DNA of 64,000 nucleotides, taken from positions 2,418,001 through 2,482,000 of the forward strand of contig NC_015164.1 in the NCBI RefSeq assembly GCF_000190575.1, read 5' to 3'. The notes beneath the pieces were generated by a model. That model was not told the origin of the DNA. It made no database searches and saw only the letters and a list, made by a program, of their open reading frames with translations. Origin of the DNA: Phocaeicola salanitronis DSM 18170 (GTDB lineage: Bacteria; Bacteroidota; Bacteroidia; Bacteroidales; Bacteroidaceae). A program made the position numbers and the translations under genes. Positions 9,718 to 18,556 of this stretch are shown one piece after another. Positions within the stretch are counted from its first letter, which is position 1; each line of letters begins with the position of its first letter.

Positions 9718-10392
9718 TTAAAATAAATTCTTCACAAAAAATACTACCGCAACCAGCATAAAGCCCAGCACGATAATCGTAGAATAAATGTTAGAGATGC
9801 ACTTCCAACGGTTAATCCAGGTGGTGTTGTTCCAGCCCAATGTCTGCATAGAGCTCCAGAAACCATGAGTCAAGTGGAACCACAAAGCGCACAACCAAAC
9901 GATGTACAGAACAAAGAATACCGGATTAGAGAAAGTCTGTACAATGTAACCGTAACCGTCGGTTGCTTCCAGACCGCCCATCATCGGATTGCCTATCAAT
10001 TCGGCAAACATCATGTTGTACCAGAAGTTGAACAAGTGCAACAGCAAGCCCAGGATGACAATCACACCCAAAGCCAACATGTTCTGAGAAGCCCATTCCA
10101 CAGTTTTAGGCTTTGCACTCACCGCATAACGTTCGTTACCACGTGCGGCACGGTTCAACATCGTCAGCCAGAAAGCGTAAACGATGTGAATTACAAACAA
10201 GGCAGCTAACGCCAAGGTACCTATCAAAGCGTACCAGTTAGTACCCAAGAATTCACATACTGTGTTATAACCTTCCGCCGAAAACAGTGCAACAAGGTTC
10301 ATCAACATGTGAAATGTAAGAAACAGGACAAGGGCGATACCCGTTACGCTCATCACCACTTTCCTTCCAATAGATGAATTACTTAACCACAT
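9718..10392 (-). CDS. frdC: Succinate dehydrogenase/fumarate reductase cytochrome b subunit
   Basis: 224 residues with five hydrophobic segments (VVMSVTGIALVLFLTFHMLM, ALIGTLALAALFVIHIVYAFW, MLALGVIVILGLLLHLF, VFFVLYIVWLCALWFHLTHG, TIIVLGFMLVAVVFF). Histidines in several of them can bind haem b. This is the single-subunit anchor of the Bacteroidetes/Wolinella type that exchanges electrons with menaquinone. It is the first gene of the operon. Confidence 0.95.
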   Translation of the reverse strand: MWLSNSSIGRKVVMSVTGIALVLFLTFHMLMNLVALFSAEGYNTVCEFLGTNWYALIGTLALAALFVIHIVYAFWLTMLNRAARGNERYAVSAKPKTVEWASQNMLALGVIVILGLLLHLFNFWYNMMFAELIGNPMMGGLEATDGYGYIVQTFSNPVFFVLYIVWLCALWFHLTHGFWSSMQTLGWNNTTWINRWKCISNIYSTIIVLGFMLVAVVFFVKNLF

Positions 10393-10461
10393 AAATGATT
10401 GAATTTAAATTATTTAATTGTTTGAACTAAAATATCCTCCAGTACGGTCTGTTACACGATG

Positions 10462-10469
10462 CAAAATTA
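10462..10469 (-). promoter_or_regulatory. Promoter of the frdC-frdA-frdB operon
   Basis: On the minus strand TAATTTTG (10469-10462) is preceded by TTG with a 20-nt spacer, a full match to the Bacteroides promoter. It predicts a leader of roughly 65 nt before frdC. Confidence 0.75.
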
Positions 10470-10538
10470 GAAGATTTATTGAGATAACACAAGCAATTAC
10501 GGAAATAATTCTTTAAATGTTTGTTGCGAGTTGAAAAT

Positions 10539-10656
10539 AGCACAGAGACCATAGCAGACAAGCACAGAAAACCACGGCATTGATTCCATAAGCTATGCAA
10601 TATCCGCTTAAAGAAATCCGTGGTTTTCTGTGCTTGTCTGCTATGGTCTCTGTGCT
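10539..10656. repeat. Perfect 39-bp inverted repeat downstream of the 143-aa gene
   Basis: Arms at 10539-10577 and 10618-10656 are exact complements (AGCACAGAGACCATAGCAGA... and ...CTGCTATGGTCTCTGTGCT). The loop is 40 nt. It lies between the end of the 143-aa gene and the frd promoter. No flanking target duplication was seen. Confidence 0.9.
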
Positions 10657-10664
10657 AAGACAGA

Positions 10665-11096
10665 TTATTTTCTCATGTTCCGAATCAGGCTTCCTGCCCC
10701 TCCGAAAGGAAGGTATGCATTTTCCAGACGGGTGCCGGCTAACTTTTGAGCCATTAGAATACGCGCAGTAGCATACACATCGGTCAGTATGGCCTCGATG
10801 AAACCATTAGGGAACTTATATTGGTGCGTACCTTTTTGCGGGCTGGTGGTATGTTCCAGATTGCTCAGGCTATCTACCTCAAGCGTAAACCGGAAACGCA
10901 AAGCGGCTGCCACTTCTTTGGCAGGCGTTACATACCCTACGTGCGCTACAATCGTAAGCAAATTCTTATTAATGTCAGAAAGCAACTCAAAACCCATTTG
11001 CGGAGCCAATGCTTTCGAGGCATCAGCCAATATTTCATCGTTGCGTGTAAAGCCGTCTTCGGCAATTCTTTTCAGGCTAACTTTCAGTTCGTTCAT
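10665..11096 (-). CDS. Hypothetical protein, 143 aa
   Basis: I do not recognise the family. The sequence is soluble and well composed, without signal peptide or membrane helices (MNELKVSLKRIAEDGFTRND at the start, GGAGSLIRNMRK at the end). Its codon use matches the neighbours and a TACATTTG promoter box lies 34 bp upstream, so it is very likely real. It is a single gene between the 39-bp inverted repeat and the recombinase gene. Confidence 0.75.
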   Translation of the reverse strand: MNELKVSLKRIAEDGFTRNDEILADASKALAPQMGFELLSDINKNLLTIVAHVGYVTPAKEVAAALRFRFTLEVDSLSNLEHTTSPQKGTHQYKFPNGFIEAILTDVYATARILMAQKLAGTRLENAYLPFGGAGSLIRNMRK

Positions 11097-11129
11097 AAGC
11101 TCGAATTAAGATTGTTAATTAAAACTGCG

Positions 11130-11137
11130 CAAATGTA
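11130..11137 (-). promoter_or_regulatory. Promoter -7 box of the 143-aa gene
   Basis: TACATTTG on the minus strand, 34 bp before the start codon. No convincing -33 TTG. Confidence 0.45.
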
Positions 11138-11256
11138 TATAAAAAGGATTGATTTCTTATCGATTTGACTATAAATTTTTATTTTATTGTCATTCGCTTG
11201 ACAAATTAGGCGTTGACAAGCCGGTTTAAAGAAGCAAAAGAGCGGTTCCCGGATAA

Positions 11257-12366
11257 TCAGAGCGGAAGTTCAGGAAGGCTGTCTACAGCTTGCTGCATTT
11301 GCTTATCGATAATATGGATGTATTTCTCGGTATGGCGTGTGCTGGAATGTCCGGCAAGCGATGCAGCAGTCTTAATATTGGCACCCCGAGCCATAATCAG
11401 CGTAATAAATGTATGGCGTGCACAATGAAAAGAGATGTGTTTACGTAAGCCGGCATGGATAGTCCATTCATTCAGAATCCGTAAGCTATAAGAATGGGAA
11501 GGCAATTCGAAGACCAGATCATTGCCTCTGCCCTGGCGCTCGTGCAATAGCCGCAACGCATTGTCATTCAGATACAGATGTAGAACCGCCTTTTGAGAAT
11601 GCCCTGCCACTTTTTTCTGAATAAGCATCAGGTGGCGTTGCTGGAAATCGATATTCTTATAACGAAGTTCTAATATGTCACACCATCTTAACCCGCTTTG
11701 ACAGGAAAACAAGAAAGCCCGTTTCACTTCGCTATTCCGGCAAGGGGTCTTGACCAGTTTGACAAGTTCTCGGGTAGACAGGATTTCTTTTGTCACGGCG
11801 TTGTTTTGCGGCATACGGATTCCTTTGGCTGGGTTGGATGCCAGGAAATGCTCTTCGACGCAATAATCCAGACAGACTTTGAATTTTTTAAAGTAATTGA
11901 CCGGAGTGCTGCCCCTCAATTTCTCTTGCAGGAAGATAAAAAAGGAATTACAAAACCTACGTGTGATTTTCGCCATAGGCAGGGCTGAAGAATGAAACTG
12001 CTCCAAATAAGTGAACATCGCTTGTACCATCCGGCAATCTTTCCGGTGATAATGAATCCGGTAGTCGGAAATCAAATGAAAAAAGTCGCAAGTAGCCACA
12101 TGTTCCGGACGTTGTTCGCTTTTCGGGTGAAAAAAAGAAGGCAGTTGGTTCCAATAGTTGTGATGGAGGCAATCTATCTCCCGACGCGCCCGCAACAGGC
12201 GGGCAAGTTTCAGTTTTGCCTGATTAGCCAAGCGTGCTTCTTTACTCGTAGGCGCTTCCAACGTAATGCCCAGGCTCTCTTTATAGCGTTTTCCGGCGAC
12301 ATTACAGTCCAGGTAAAGCGAAAAGCGCCCTTTGGTCAGTTTTCTTTTAGATAATAAGATTCCCAT
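11257..12366 (-). CDS. Tyrosine recombinase (integrase/invertase type)
   Basis: 369 residues. An N-terminal arm-binding-type domain (KRKLTKGRFSLYLDCNVAGK) is followed by a SAM-like core-binding region and a catalytic domain with the full set: Arg in SCQSGLRWCDILEL, HCARH, GHSSTRHTEKYIHI with the Tyr nucleophile. It is not beside a tRNA or other mobile-element genes. Bacteroides use such solitary recombinases as DNA invertases for surface genes, and an OmpA-type porin lies directly upstream on the same strand. I could not find clear inverted sites beside it, so it may be a relic or act elsewhere. Confidence 0.9.
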   Translation of the reverse strand: MGILLSKRKLTKGRFSLYLDCNVAGKRYKESLGITLEAPTSKEARLANQAKLKLARLLRARREIDCLHHNYWNQLPSFFHPKSEQRPEHVATCDFFHLISDYRIHYHRKDCRMVQAMFTYLEQFHSSALPMAKITRRFCNSFFIFLQEKLRGSTPVNYFKKFKVCLDYCVEEHFLASNPAKGIRMPQNNAVTKEILSTRELVKLVKTPCRNSEVKRAFLFSCQSGLRWCDILELRYKNIDFQQRHLMLIQKKVAGHSQKAVLHLYLNDNALRLLHERQGRGNDLVFELPSHSYSLRILNEWTIHAGLRKHISFHCARHTFITLIMARGANIKTAASLAGHSSTRHTEKYIHIIDKQMQQAVDSLPELPL

Positions 12367-12382
12367 AAGGCTTCTACAAAAA

Positions 12383-12415
12383 AAGGGCTGCCTATTTAAA
12401 GACAGCCCTTCGGTT
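12383..12415 (-). terminator. Intrinsic terminator of the OmpA-type gene
   Basis: On the minus strand AAGGGCTG (12410-12403), a 12-nt loop and CAGCCCTT (12390-12383) followed by a run of T. It lies between the porin stop and the recombinase start. Confidence 0.85.
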
Positions 12416-12430
12416 ATAAAAAATTAAAGT

Positions 12431-13543
12431 TTATTCGGCAATACAAATCGTAACGCGGTTTTCTTCGATTACATTAAACGGTTGTTCGGTATCACCTTTA
12501 TAATCAATTGTAATACGGTCGGCTGCAATGCCTTCTGCTTTCAGTGCTTCTGCAACTGCCTCGGCACGTTCTTGCGATAACTTCTTGTTGATACGTGCAT
12601 TTCCGGTATTCTTGTCGGCATATCCGCAGAGAGAAACTTTAGCGTCAGTATGTTCCTTCAGGTAAGCTATGAGGTTATTGACTTTGCTTTGTTCTGATGT
12701 GCGGATTTCAGAAGAATTGATAAGGAAGAAGATGTTCTGTCTCATCGGTTGTACCTTTACAGGTTCCGGAGCGGGAGCAGGTTCTTCTTTCTTTTCTTCT
12801 ACGACAGGTGCCGGAGCAGGAGCGGGAGCGGGTTCATAATAAACCGGCTCGGTACGCGTGTAAGTTTTTCCGAATTTGAACGTGAATCCAGCCAAGGCAT
12901 TAAACTGCCAGTCGGAATTACCGGCTTTCTTTGAATTGTACTTGTCTGACATCGTGTTGGCATTCACTTCGATATTGAAGAATACATGGTCGCTGATGCG
13001 TAAGTTCGTGCCCAAGCCGAAACGGCCTACTACATTAACTTTGCTATCGCGCCACAAGTATTCCAAGCGGTGTCCGGCATCGTTCAAGGCTACGGCTTCA
13101 TCGTTGTTGAATGCTCCGTTCACGCCGATACCTCCGAACAGGTATGCGTTAAAGAAACGTGTCGGGTTGTAACCGCAGAACAGATTACTTAAGTCAAGTG
13201 TGGCATCTACATTTCCCTGCAAGTAATTATACTTGTAAATCGTTTCAGGGCTTACCCATGCACCCTTAGCTTCCCAGCCACTCAGACCGGCACGCAATCC
13301 CCACAACGGAGTGAATTGATAACCGAAGTTCAATGCAGCGGCTGGAGAAATCAGGTCTCCGAATTTGGCTTCTCCCACAGTATGCGAAGCACCAGCTTGT
13401 ACTTGCATGAACCAGTGCGGATTAAATACAGTCTTGCCTTCTTCTTTAATCTGGCGTGTCTCGGTGTTGCCATCAGTCTGGGCAAACGCTGCAATCGTGC
13501 TTAATCCAAGTACGAGTGCGGTAAGATTTCTTCTTAGTTTCAT
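12431..13543 (-). CDS. OmpA-family outer membrane porin
   Basis: 370 residues. Signal peptide (cleavage near AAFAQ), an eight-strand-type beta-barrel (~40-225), a Pro/Ala/Glu hinge (EPAPAPAPAPVVEEKKEEP) and a C-terminal OmpA domain (~265-370) with SEQSKVNNLIAYLKEH, SLCGYADKNTGNARINKKLS and ERAEAVAEALKAEG. The C-terminal domain holds peptidoglycan while the barrel sits in the outer membrane. This is the layout of the abundant Bacteroides OmpA proteins. It has its own terminator and a TACTTTTG promoter box upstream. Confidence 0.95.
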   Translation of the reverse strand: MKLRRNLTALVLGLSTIAAFAQTDGNTETRQIKEEGKTVFNPHWFMQVQAGASHTVGEAKFGDLISPAAALNFGYQFTPLWGLRAGLSGWEAKGAWVSPETIYKYNYLQGNVDATLDLSNLFCGYNPTRFFNAYLFGGIGVNGAFNNDEAVALNDAGHRLEYLWRDSKVNVVGRFGLGTNLRISDHVFFNIEVNANTMSDKYNSKKAGNSDWQFNALAGFTFKFGKTYTRTEPVYYEPAPAPAPAPVVEEKKEEPAPAPEPVKVQPMRQNIFFLINSSEIRTSEQSKVNNLIAYLKEHTDAKVSLCGYADKNTGNARINKKLSQERAEAVAEALKAEGIAADRITIDYKGDTEQPFNVIEENRVTICIAE

Positions 13544-13580
13544 AATCTTTTTATTTTTGTGTTATACAGATATTGCTTAC

Positions 13581-13588
13581 CAAAAGTA
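13581..13588 (-). promoter_or_regulatory. Promoter -7 box of the OmpA-type gene
   Basis: TACTTTTG on the minus strand, about 38 bp before the start codon. The upstream stretch is T-rich. Confidence 0.5.
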
Positions 13589-13700
13589 AAGGTATAAAAA
13601 AAACAGATAGCTTGTTTCTTTTTCGGTAGTTTTTTATTTATTAATTTTTAAATTTATTATTAAGCGAACAAATAACCCGAGGGGTTAGTTCATCCTTTTG

Positions 13701-14840
13701 TCACCTTTTCTTATCAAATAGCGGTGCATGCTCCGCGCTGATTTTCCGAATGCCTTGCTGGGAAGCGATAAAGCTTCCGCCCAACACACGGTTCCCGTCA
13801 TAGAACACCGCCGATTGCCCGGGGGTAATAGCAGAAGCCTCCACGGCAAATCTTACCAGCAAATAGCCGTTCTCAGGCAATCGGACGACTTGACAAGGAA
13901 TCGGGCGGCTTCGGTACCGGATGCGCACCGAAAGATTCGGGCATGCCAAAAGCTCCTCTATATCCGGAGCCACGGGCGGTTCTGCCAGCATGTATTCGGT
14001 TCTCAGCTGATCGGCATCTCCCAACATGACCGTGTTCTTCTCGGGATTAATTTTCAATACGTATGCCGGTTCGCCCAGTGCGATGCCCAATCCTTTCCGC
14101 TGGCCGATGGTGTAATAGGCAAATCCTTTATGCTGCCCCAACTTTACCCCTTTGCTGTCTACGAACCATCCCGGACCGATACGCTCATCGATATCGGGAC
14201 AATGTTCACGCAGGAACTCCCGGTAATCCTTGTCGATAAAGCAAATCTCCATGCTTTCCCCTCCTTTCGCTTTCGCCTCAAATCCTTTATGGGCAAGGTA
14301 TTCGCGGACCTTGTCCTTGGTCATTCCGCCCAAAGGGAACAGCATCCGGCTTAAAATCTCTTGCGGAAGTTTCCAGAGGAAATACGACTGGTCTTTGGTG
14401 GCATCGTCGCCAGTCACAATGTAAAACCACCCGTTCCGTTTCTCGATTTGGCAATAATGCCCTGTAGCTATCCATTGGCATCCGGTACGGTCTGCCCATT
14501 CGCATAAAATGCGTTCCTTAAAGAGCGGGTTACACAATACACACGGATTCGGGGTACGCCCGCGCATGTATTCATCGATAAAGTATTGCACGATGACTTT
14601 CCTGAACTCTTCGCGCACATCCGCTACATGGTGTTCAATGCCAAGCCGGGCGGCAACGGCTTGCGCTTCCAATATCTCGTCGGGTTGTTCTTGTCCGGGA
14701 GTAGAAAAATGAGAAGGGATATCCCAGGTGCGCATGGTCACTCCTACCACTTCATATCCTTGCTCTTGCAACATGATGCAAGTGGCAGAGCTGTCTATGC
14801 CTCCGCTCATTCCTACCAATACCCGTTTGTCTTTTGTCAT
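13701..14840 (-). CDS. mnmA: tRNA-specific 2-thiouridylase
   Basis: 379 residues, the usual length. PP-loop ATP-binding motif GMSGGIDSS at ~9-17; the catalytic cysteines are in [12 protein letters not shown] and [12 protein letters not shown]. It puts sulfur on U34 of tRNA-Glu, -Gln and -Lys, using a persulfide relay. Bacteroides genomes commonly carry more than one mnmA, so this may be one of two paralogues. It seems to be transcribed alone. Confidence 0.95.
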   Translation of the reverse strand: MTKDKRVLVGMSGGIDSSATCIMLQEQGYEVVGVTMRTWDIPSHFSTPGQEQPDEILEAQAVAARLGIEHHVADVREEFRKVIVQYFIDEYMRGRTPNPCVLCNPLFKERILCEWADRTGCQWIATGHYCQIEKRNGWFYIVTGDDATKDQSYFLWKLPQEILSRMLFPLGGMTKDKVREYLAHKGFEAKAKGGESMEICFIDKDYREFLREHCPDIDERIGPGWFVDSKGVKLGQHKGFAYYTIGQRKGLGIALGEPAYVLKINPEKNTVMLGDADQLRTEYMLAEPPVAPDIEELLACPNLSVRIRYRSRPIPCQVVRLPENGYLLVRFAVEASAITPGQSAVFYDGNRVLGGSFIASQQGIRKISAEHAPLFDKKR

Positions 14841-14973
14841 ATTTTGTTCTTTTTAGGGATTATCACTCCGCTTCGCTCCGTCAGGAGCCAAAGCGATTTG
14901 TAAATGCAACTATATGCAACGGACATTCCAGCTATATCCGTTTGCCTTTGCACCTATATGCATCAGCCTCTGC

Positions 14974-15756
14974 TTATAAGAACAATTCCGGTTCACGCCG
15001 TGCGCTGAAGTTCTCATGCAGGAATGCAGCAAAGGGGTTATCATAGACGCGTGCCCCGTTCGGGCAAGCTTTTACGCAGGCACAGCAACGGATGCAGCGG
15101 TTGATGTCTGTCTCTATCACGTTTTCGGCATTGAGCCGGATGGCATGCGTGGGACATACCTCAACGCATTCCCCGCATCCGAAACAGTTTTCCGTACACA
15201 CCGGAGCCGAAGGCTTTCCGCTCATCAGGGGTTTGTACGGAACATTTCCCTTGATATAAAACGTCGGGACAGGGAGATTTGTTCGCTCCAGCTTCAACAA
15301 ACTTTCTTTTCCGAAGCGGCGGGCAATGCCAAGGTCCGCCTCATCCGGCCTGCCCATAGCCACGGGCAATGCAGGCGTGCTATAGCTATGCTCGCCGATG
15401 AAAGCCCCTGCGGACAGAGGCGTAAAGCCCAATTCAATCGCCGTATCGCGCAACTCTACCAGTGCATCTTCGTAATCCCGGTTCCCGTAAACCACAGCCA
15501 ATATAACCGGAGCATTCGTCCCTTTCAAGCGTTTCATGCGCTGCAAAGCAATCGGAGCCACCCGTCCGCCATATACAGGAGCGGCAAGTATGGTCAGCGA
15601 ACCGTTGATTTCAATCGTAGAAGTGCTTTCGTCCAAAGTCAGGTCAGTCTCGATACGTCTTTCCATGCCGATGCCCTCACCAATGGCACGGGCTATTTTT
15701 TCTGATGTATGGGTCGGCGAGAAATAAACAATGTGGGTTGTTTGAGATGTAGTCAT
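14974..15756 (-). CDS. EFR1-family ferredoxin (flavodoxin-like domain plus two [4Fe-4S])
   Basis: 260 residues. The N-terminal ~160 residues are flavodoxin-like (HIVYFSPTHTSEKIARAIGE, TILAAPVYGGRVAP). The C-terminal part has two four-cysteine motifs: ENCFGCGECVEVCPTHAI and CIRCCACVKACPNGAR, each for one [4Fe-4S] cluster. Such proteins move low-potential electrons in the cytoplasm of anaerobes. It is divergent from ruvB, and the partner is not obvious here. Confidence 0.9.
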   Translation of the reverse strand: MTTSQTTHIVYFSPTHTSEKIARAIGEGIGMERRIETDLTLDESTSTIEINGSLTILAAPVYGGRVAPIALQRMKRLKGTNAPVILAVVYGNRDYEDALVELRDTAIELGFTPLSAGAFIGEHSYSTPALPVAMGRPDEADLGIARRFGKESLLKLERTNLPVPTFYIKGNVPYKPLMSGKPSAPVCTENCFGCGECVEVCPTHAIRLNAENVIETDINRCIRCCACVKACPNGARVYDNPFAAFLHENFSARREPELFL

Positions 15757-15826
15757 ATTGTTAATTGATTAGTTAACTTGTCACCTGAAATAATACAAAA
15801 GTAATAAAATAACTCAGATTATTCAT

Positions 15827-15834
15827 TACCTTTG
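15827..15834 (+). promoter_or_regulatory. Promoter -7 box of ruvB
   Basis: TACCTTTG, 22 bp before the ruvB ATG. It gives a very short leader. Confidence 0.65.
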
Positions 15835-15856
15835 CATAAGATTCAGAAAGAAAATT

Positions 15857-16882
15857 ATGGAAGAACAGTTCGACATACGCGATTATAAGCCTACCGGAAA
15901 GGAGCGTGATTTCGAGAACGCACTGCGTCCGCTTCAGTTTGAAGACTTTAGCGGGCAAGACAAGGTGGTGGATAACCTGCGTATTTTTGTAAAGGCGGCA
16001 CGGCTTCGTGCCGAGGCACTTGACCATGTATTGCTGCACGGCCCTCCCGGACTGGGGAAGACTACGCTGAGCAACATCATTGCCAATGAACTGGGCGTAG
16101 GGTTCCGTGTCACATCCGGTCCGGTACTGGACAAGCCCGGCGACCTGGCGGGAGTCCTGACCAGCCTGGAACCGAACGATGTATTGTTTATCGATGAAAT
16201 ACACCGCTTGAGTCCGGTCGTGGAAGAATACCTGTATTCGGCAATGGAAGACTACCGGATAGACATCATGATAGACAAAGGTCCGTCGGCACGCAGCATC
16301 CAGCTTGACTTAAACCCGTTCACCCTGGTAGGAGCAACGACCCGAAGCGGCTTGCTGACCGCACCGTTGCGGGCACGCTTCGGCATCAACCTGCACTTGG
16401 AATACTACGAAGACAGTACGCTGACCAAAATCATCTTGCGCTCGGCTAAGATTCTGGGGGTGCCTTGTGATACGGAAGCGGCCGGGGAGATTGCCTCGCG
16501 AAGCCGCGGAACGCCCCGTATCGCCAACGCTTTGCTCCGGCGGGTGCGTGATTTCGCGCAAGTGAAAGGCTCCGGACGCATCGACTTGAAGATTGCCCAG
16601 TTCGCATTGGAGGCATTGAACATAGACCGTTACGGCTTGGACCAGATAGACAACAAGTTGCTTTGCACCATCATCGACAAGTTCCGAGGCGGTCCTGTAG
16701 GATTGACCACCATTGCTACGGCATTGGGGGAAGACCCCGGCACGATAGAAGAAGTATACGAACCCTTTCTTATCAAGGAAGGCTTCTTGAAGCGTACACC
16801 CCGCGGACGGGAAGTGACCGAACTGGCATACCGGCATTTGGGCAGAAGCCGGTGGAATGAACAAAAAACATTATTCGATTGA
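15857..16882 (+). CDS. ruvB: Holliday junction branch migration helicase RuvB
   Basis: 341 residues. Walker [10 protein letters not shown] (~57-65), Walker [11 protein letters not shown], sensor [18 protein letters not shown] and a C-terminal winged helix ending in YRHLGR. It forms the hexameric motor that drives branch migration with RuvA at Holliday junctions. It has its own promoter. The flippase after it is separated by an inverted repeat. Confidence 0.98.
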   Translation: MEEQFDIRDYKPTGKERDFENALRPLQFEDFSGQDKVVDNLRIFVKAARLRAEALDHVLLHGPPGLGKTTLSNIIANELGVGFRVTSGPVLDKPGDLAGVLTSLEPNDVLFIDEIHRLSPVVEEYLYSAMEDYRIDIMIDKGPSARSIQLDLNPFTLVGATTRSGLLTAPLRARFGINLHLEYYEDSTLTKIILRSAKILGVPCDTEAAGEIASRSRGTPRIANALLRRVRDFAQVKGSGRIDLKIAQFALEALNIDRYGLDQIDNKLLCTIIDKFRGGPVGLTTIATALGEDPGTIEEVYEPFLIKEGFLKRTPRGREVTELAYRHLGRSRWNEQKTLFD

Positions 16883-16893
16883 GCGTGTTTGAT

Positions 16894-16940
16894 TTCACCA
16901 CAGAGGAAATAAAATATCTCTCCGTGTCCTCTGTGGTGAA
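16894..16940. repeat. Inverted repeat, 'caccacagagg' family
   Basis: TTCACCACAGAGGA and TCCTCTGTGGTGAA flank a 19-nt loop between ruvB and the flippase gene. Confidence 0.8.
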
Positions 16941-16977
16941 TATAAAACAAGCGCAGATTATAAACTAATTGACATCT

Positions 16978-18453
16978 ATGGCTGGACTGAAATCATTGGC
17001 TAAAGATACGGCAATCTACGGACTGAGCAGCATTGTCGGACGGTTTTTGAATTATTTGCTGGTGCCTCTCTATACGGCGGTCATCCCGGCTGTATCGGGC
17101 GGTTATGGCGTAGTGTCGAACGTGTATGCCTATACGGCACTGATATTGGTATTGCTGACTTTCGGCATGGAAACAGGGTTCTTCCGCTTTGCCAACAAGA
17201 CCGATGCCGACCCGAAACATGTGTATGCCAATGCGCTGTTGTTTGTGGGCGGACTATCCCTGTTGTTTGTCGTGCTTTGCCTTGCGTTCATCCATCCGTT
17301 ATCTGCCTTTCTGGAATACCCCGACCATCCTGACTACATCGCCATGATGGTGATTGTAGTGGCACTCGATTCGTTCCAGTGCATCCCTTTCGCCTATTTG
17401 CGCTATCAGAAGAAACCGATGAAGTTTGCTGCCATCAAGTTGTTCAACATCATCGGGAATATCGTGCTGAACCTTTTCTTCCTCTTGTTGTGCCCCTATA
17501 TATATAAGGTGTCGCCCGAAACAATCAGCTGGTTCTACCGCCCCGATTATCTGGTGGGTTACATTTTCGTATCCAACCTTATCATGTCGGCGGTGCAGAT
17601 GTTCTTCTTTATCCCCGAACTCAAAGGCTTTTCTTACCGGTTGGACCGTCCGTTGATGAAGCAAATGGTGAGTTATTCATTCCCTATCCTGATATTCGGG
17701 TTAGTAGGCATTTTAAACCAAACGGTAGACAAGATGATTTATCCATTCTTGTTCGATGACCGGCAAGAAGGTTTGGTGCAGCTGGGCATCTATAGTGCGA
17801 CAAGTAAGGTGGCGATGGTCATGGCGATGTTTACACAAGCCTTCCGCTATGCTTACGAGCCTTTTGTCTTTGGCAAGAACAAGGAAGGAGATAACCGGGA
17901 AATGTACGCCAAGGCAATGAAATACTTCTTTATCTTCTCGCTTCTGGCTTTTCTTGCGGTGATGTTCTACATGGACATTTTGCGCTATCTCATTGCCCCC
18001 GACTATTGGGAAGGACTGGGTGTCGTGGCAATTGTGATGGGAGCGGAAATCTTGAAAGGCATTTATTTCAACTTGTCGTTCTGGTACAAGCTGACCGATG
18101 AGACAAAGTGGGGGGCTTATTTCTCCATCATCGGTTGTGCCGTTATCCTGATACTGAACATCTGGCTGGTTCCGCGATACGGCTATGTGGCTTCCGCCTG
18201 GGCTTCGGTAGCCGGATACGGGCTCATTACCTTACTTTCCTATGTGATAGGACAGAAGAAATACCCCGTAGTTTATCCGTTGAAAGACATGACGGTTTAT
18301 CTGGTTTTTGCCGCTGTGTTGTATATCCTTTCCGAAGAAATAAGCATCGCGAACGTCTTCGCACGGTTGGCTTTCAATACGTTGTTAATCGTATGCTTTG
18401 CCGGATATATCTTGAAGAAAGACCTTCTGAAGGTGATCAAAAAGAGTAATTGA
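16978..18453 (+). CDS. Oligosaccharide flippase (Wzx/MATE-like membrane protein)
   Basis: About 491 residues from ATG 16978 (an in-frame TTG at 16969 is less likely). It has 12-14 hydrophobic helices (TAIYGLSSIVGRFLNYLLVP at the start) and the look of the polysaccharide biosynthesis/flippase family that moves lipid-linked sugar units across the inner membrane. There are no glycosyltransferases beside it. A solitary copy after ruvB could serve a cell-wall or O-glycan precursor. Confidence 0.88.
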   Translation: MAGLKSLAKDTAIYGLSSIVGRFLNYLLVPLYTAVIPAVSGGYGVVSNVYAYTALILVLLTFGMETGFFRFANKTDADPKHVYANALLFVGGLSLLFVVLCLAFIHPLSAFLEYPDHPDYIAMMVIVVALDSFQCIPFAYLRYQKKPMKFAAIKLFNIIGNIVLNLFFLLLCPYIYKVSPETISWFYRPDYLVGYIFVSNLIMSAVQMFFFIPELKGFSYRLDRPLMKQMVSYSFPILIFGLVGILNQTVDKMIYPFLFDDRQEGLVQLGIYSATSKVAMVMAMFTQAFRYAYEPFVFGKNKEGDNREMYAKAMKYFFIFSLLAFLAVMFYMDILRYLIAPDYWEGLGVVAIVMGAEILKGIYFNLSFWYKLTDETKWGAYFSIIGCAVILILNIWLVPRYGYVASAWASVAGYGLITLLSYVIGQKKYPVVYPLKDMTVYLVFAAVLYILSEEISIANVFARLAFNTLLIVCFAGYILKKDLLKVIKKSN

Positions 18454-18462
18454 TTGGAATAT

Positions 18463-18537
18463 TCACCACAAAGGACACAGGGTATCACAGAGTTTTTTAT
18501 GTTTCTCCTCTGTGATACCCTGTGTCCTCTGTGGTGT
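18463..18537. repeat. Inverted repeat, 'caccacaaagg' family
   Basis: Arms of about 29 bp (CACCACAAAGGACACAGGG... / ...CCCTGTGTCCTCTGTGGTG) with one mismatch. It lies between the convergent flippase and helicase genes. Confidence 0.85.
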
Positions 18538-18556
18538 ATTGAGATTTGAAGACCGT

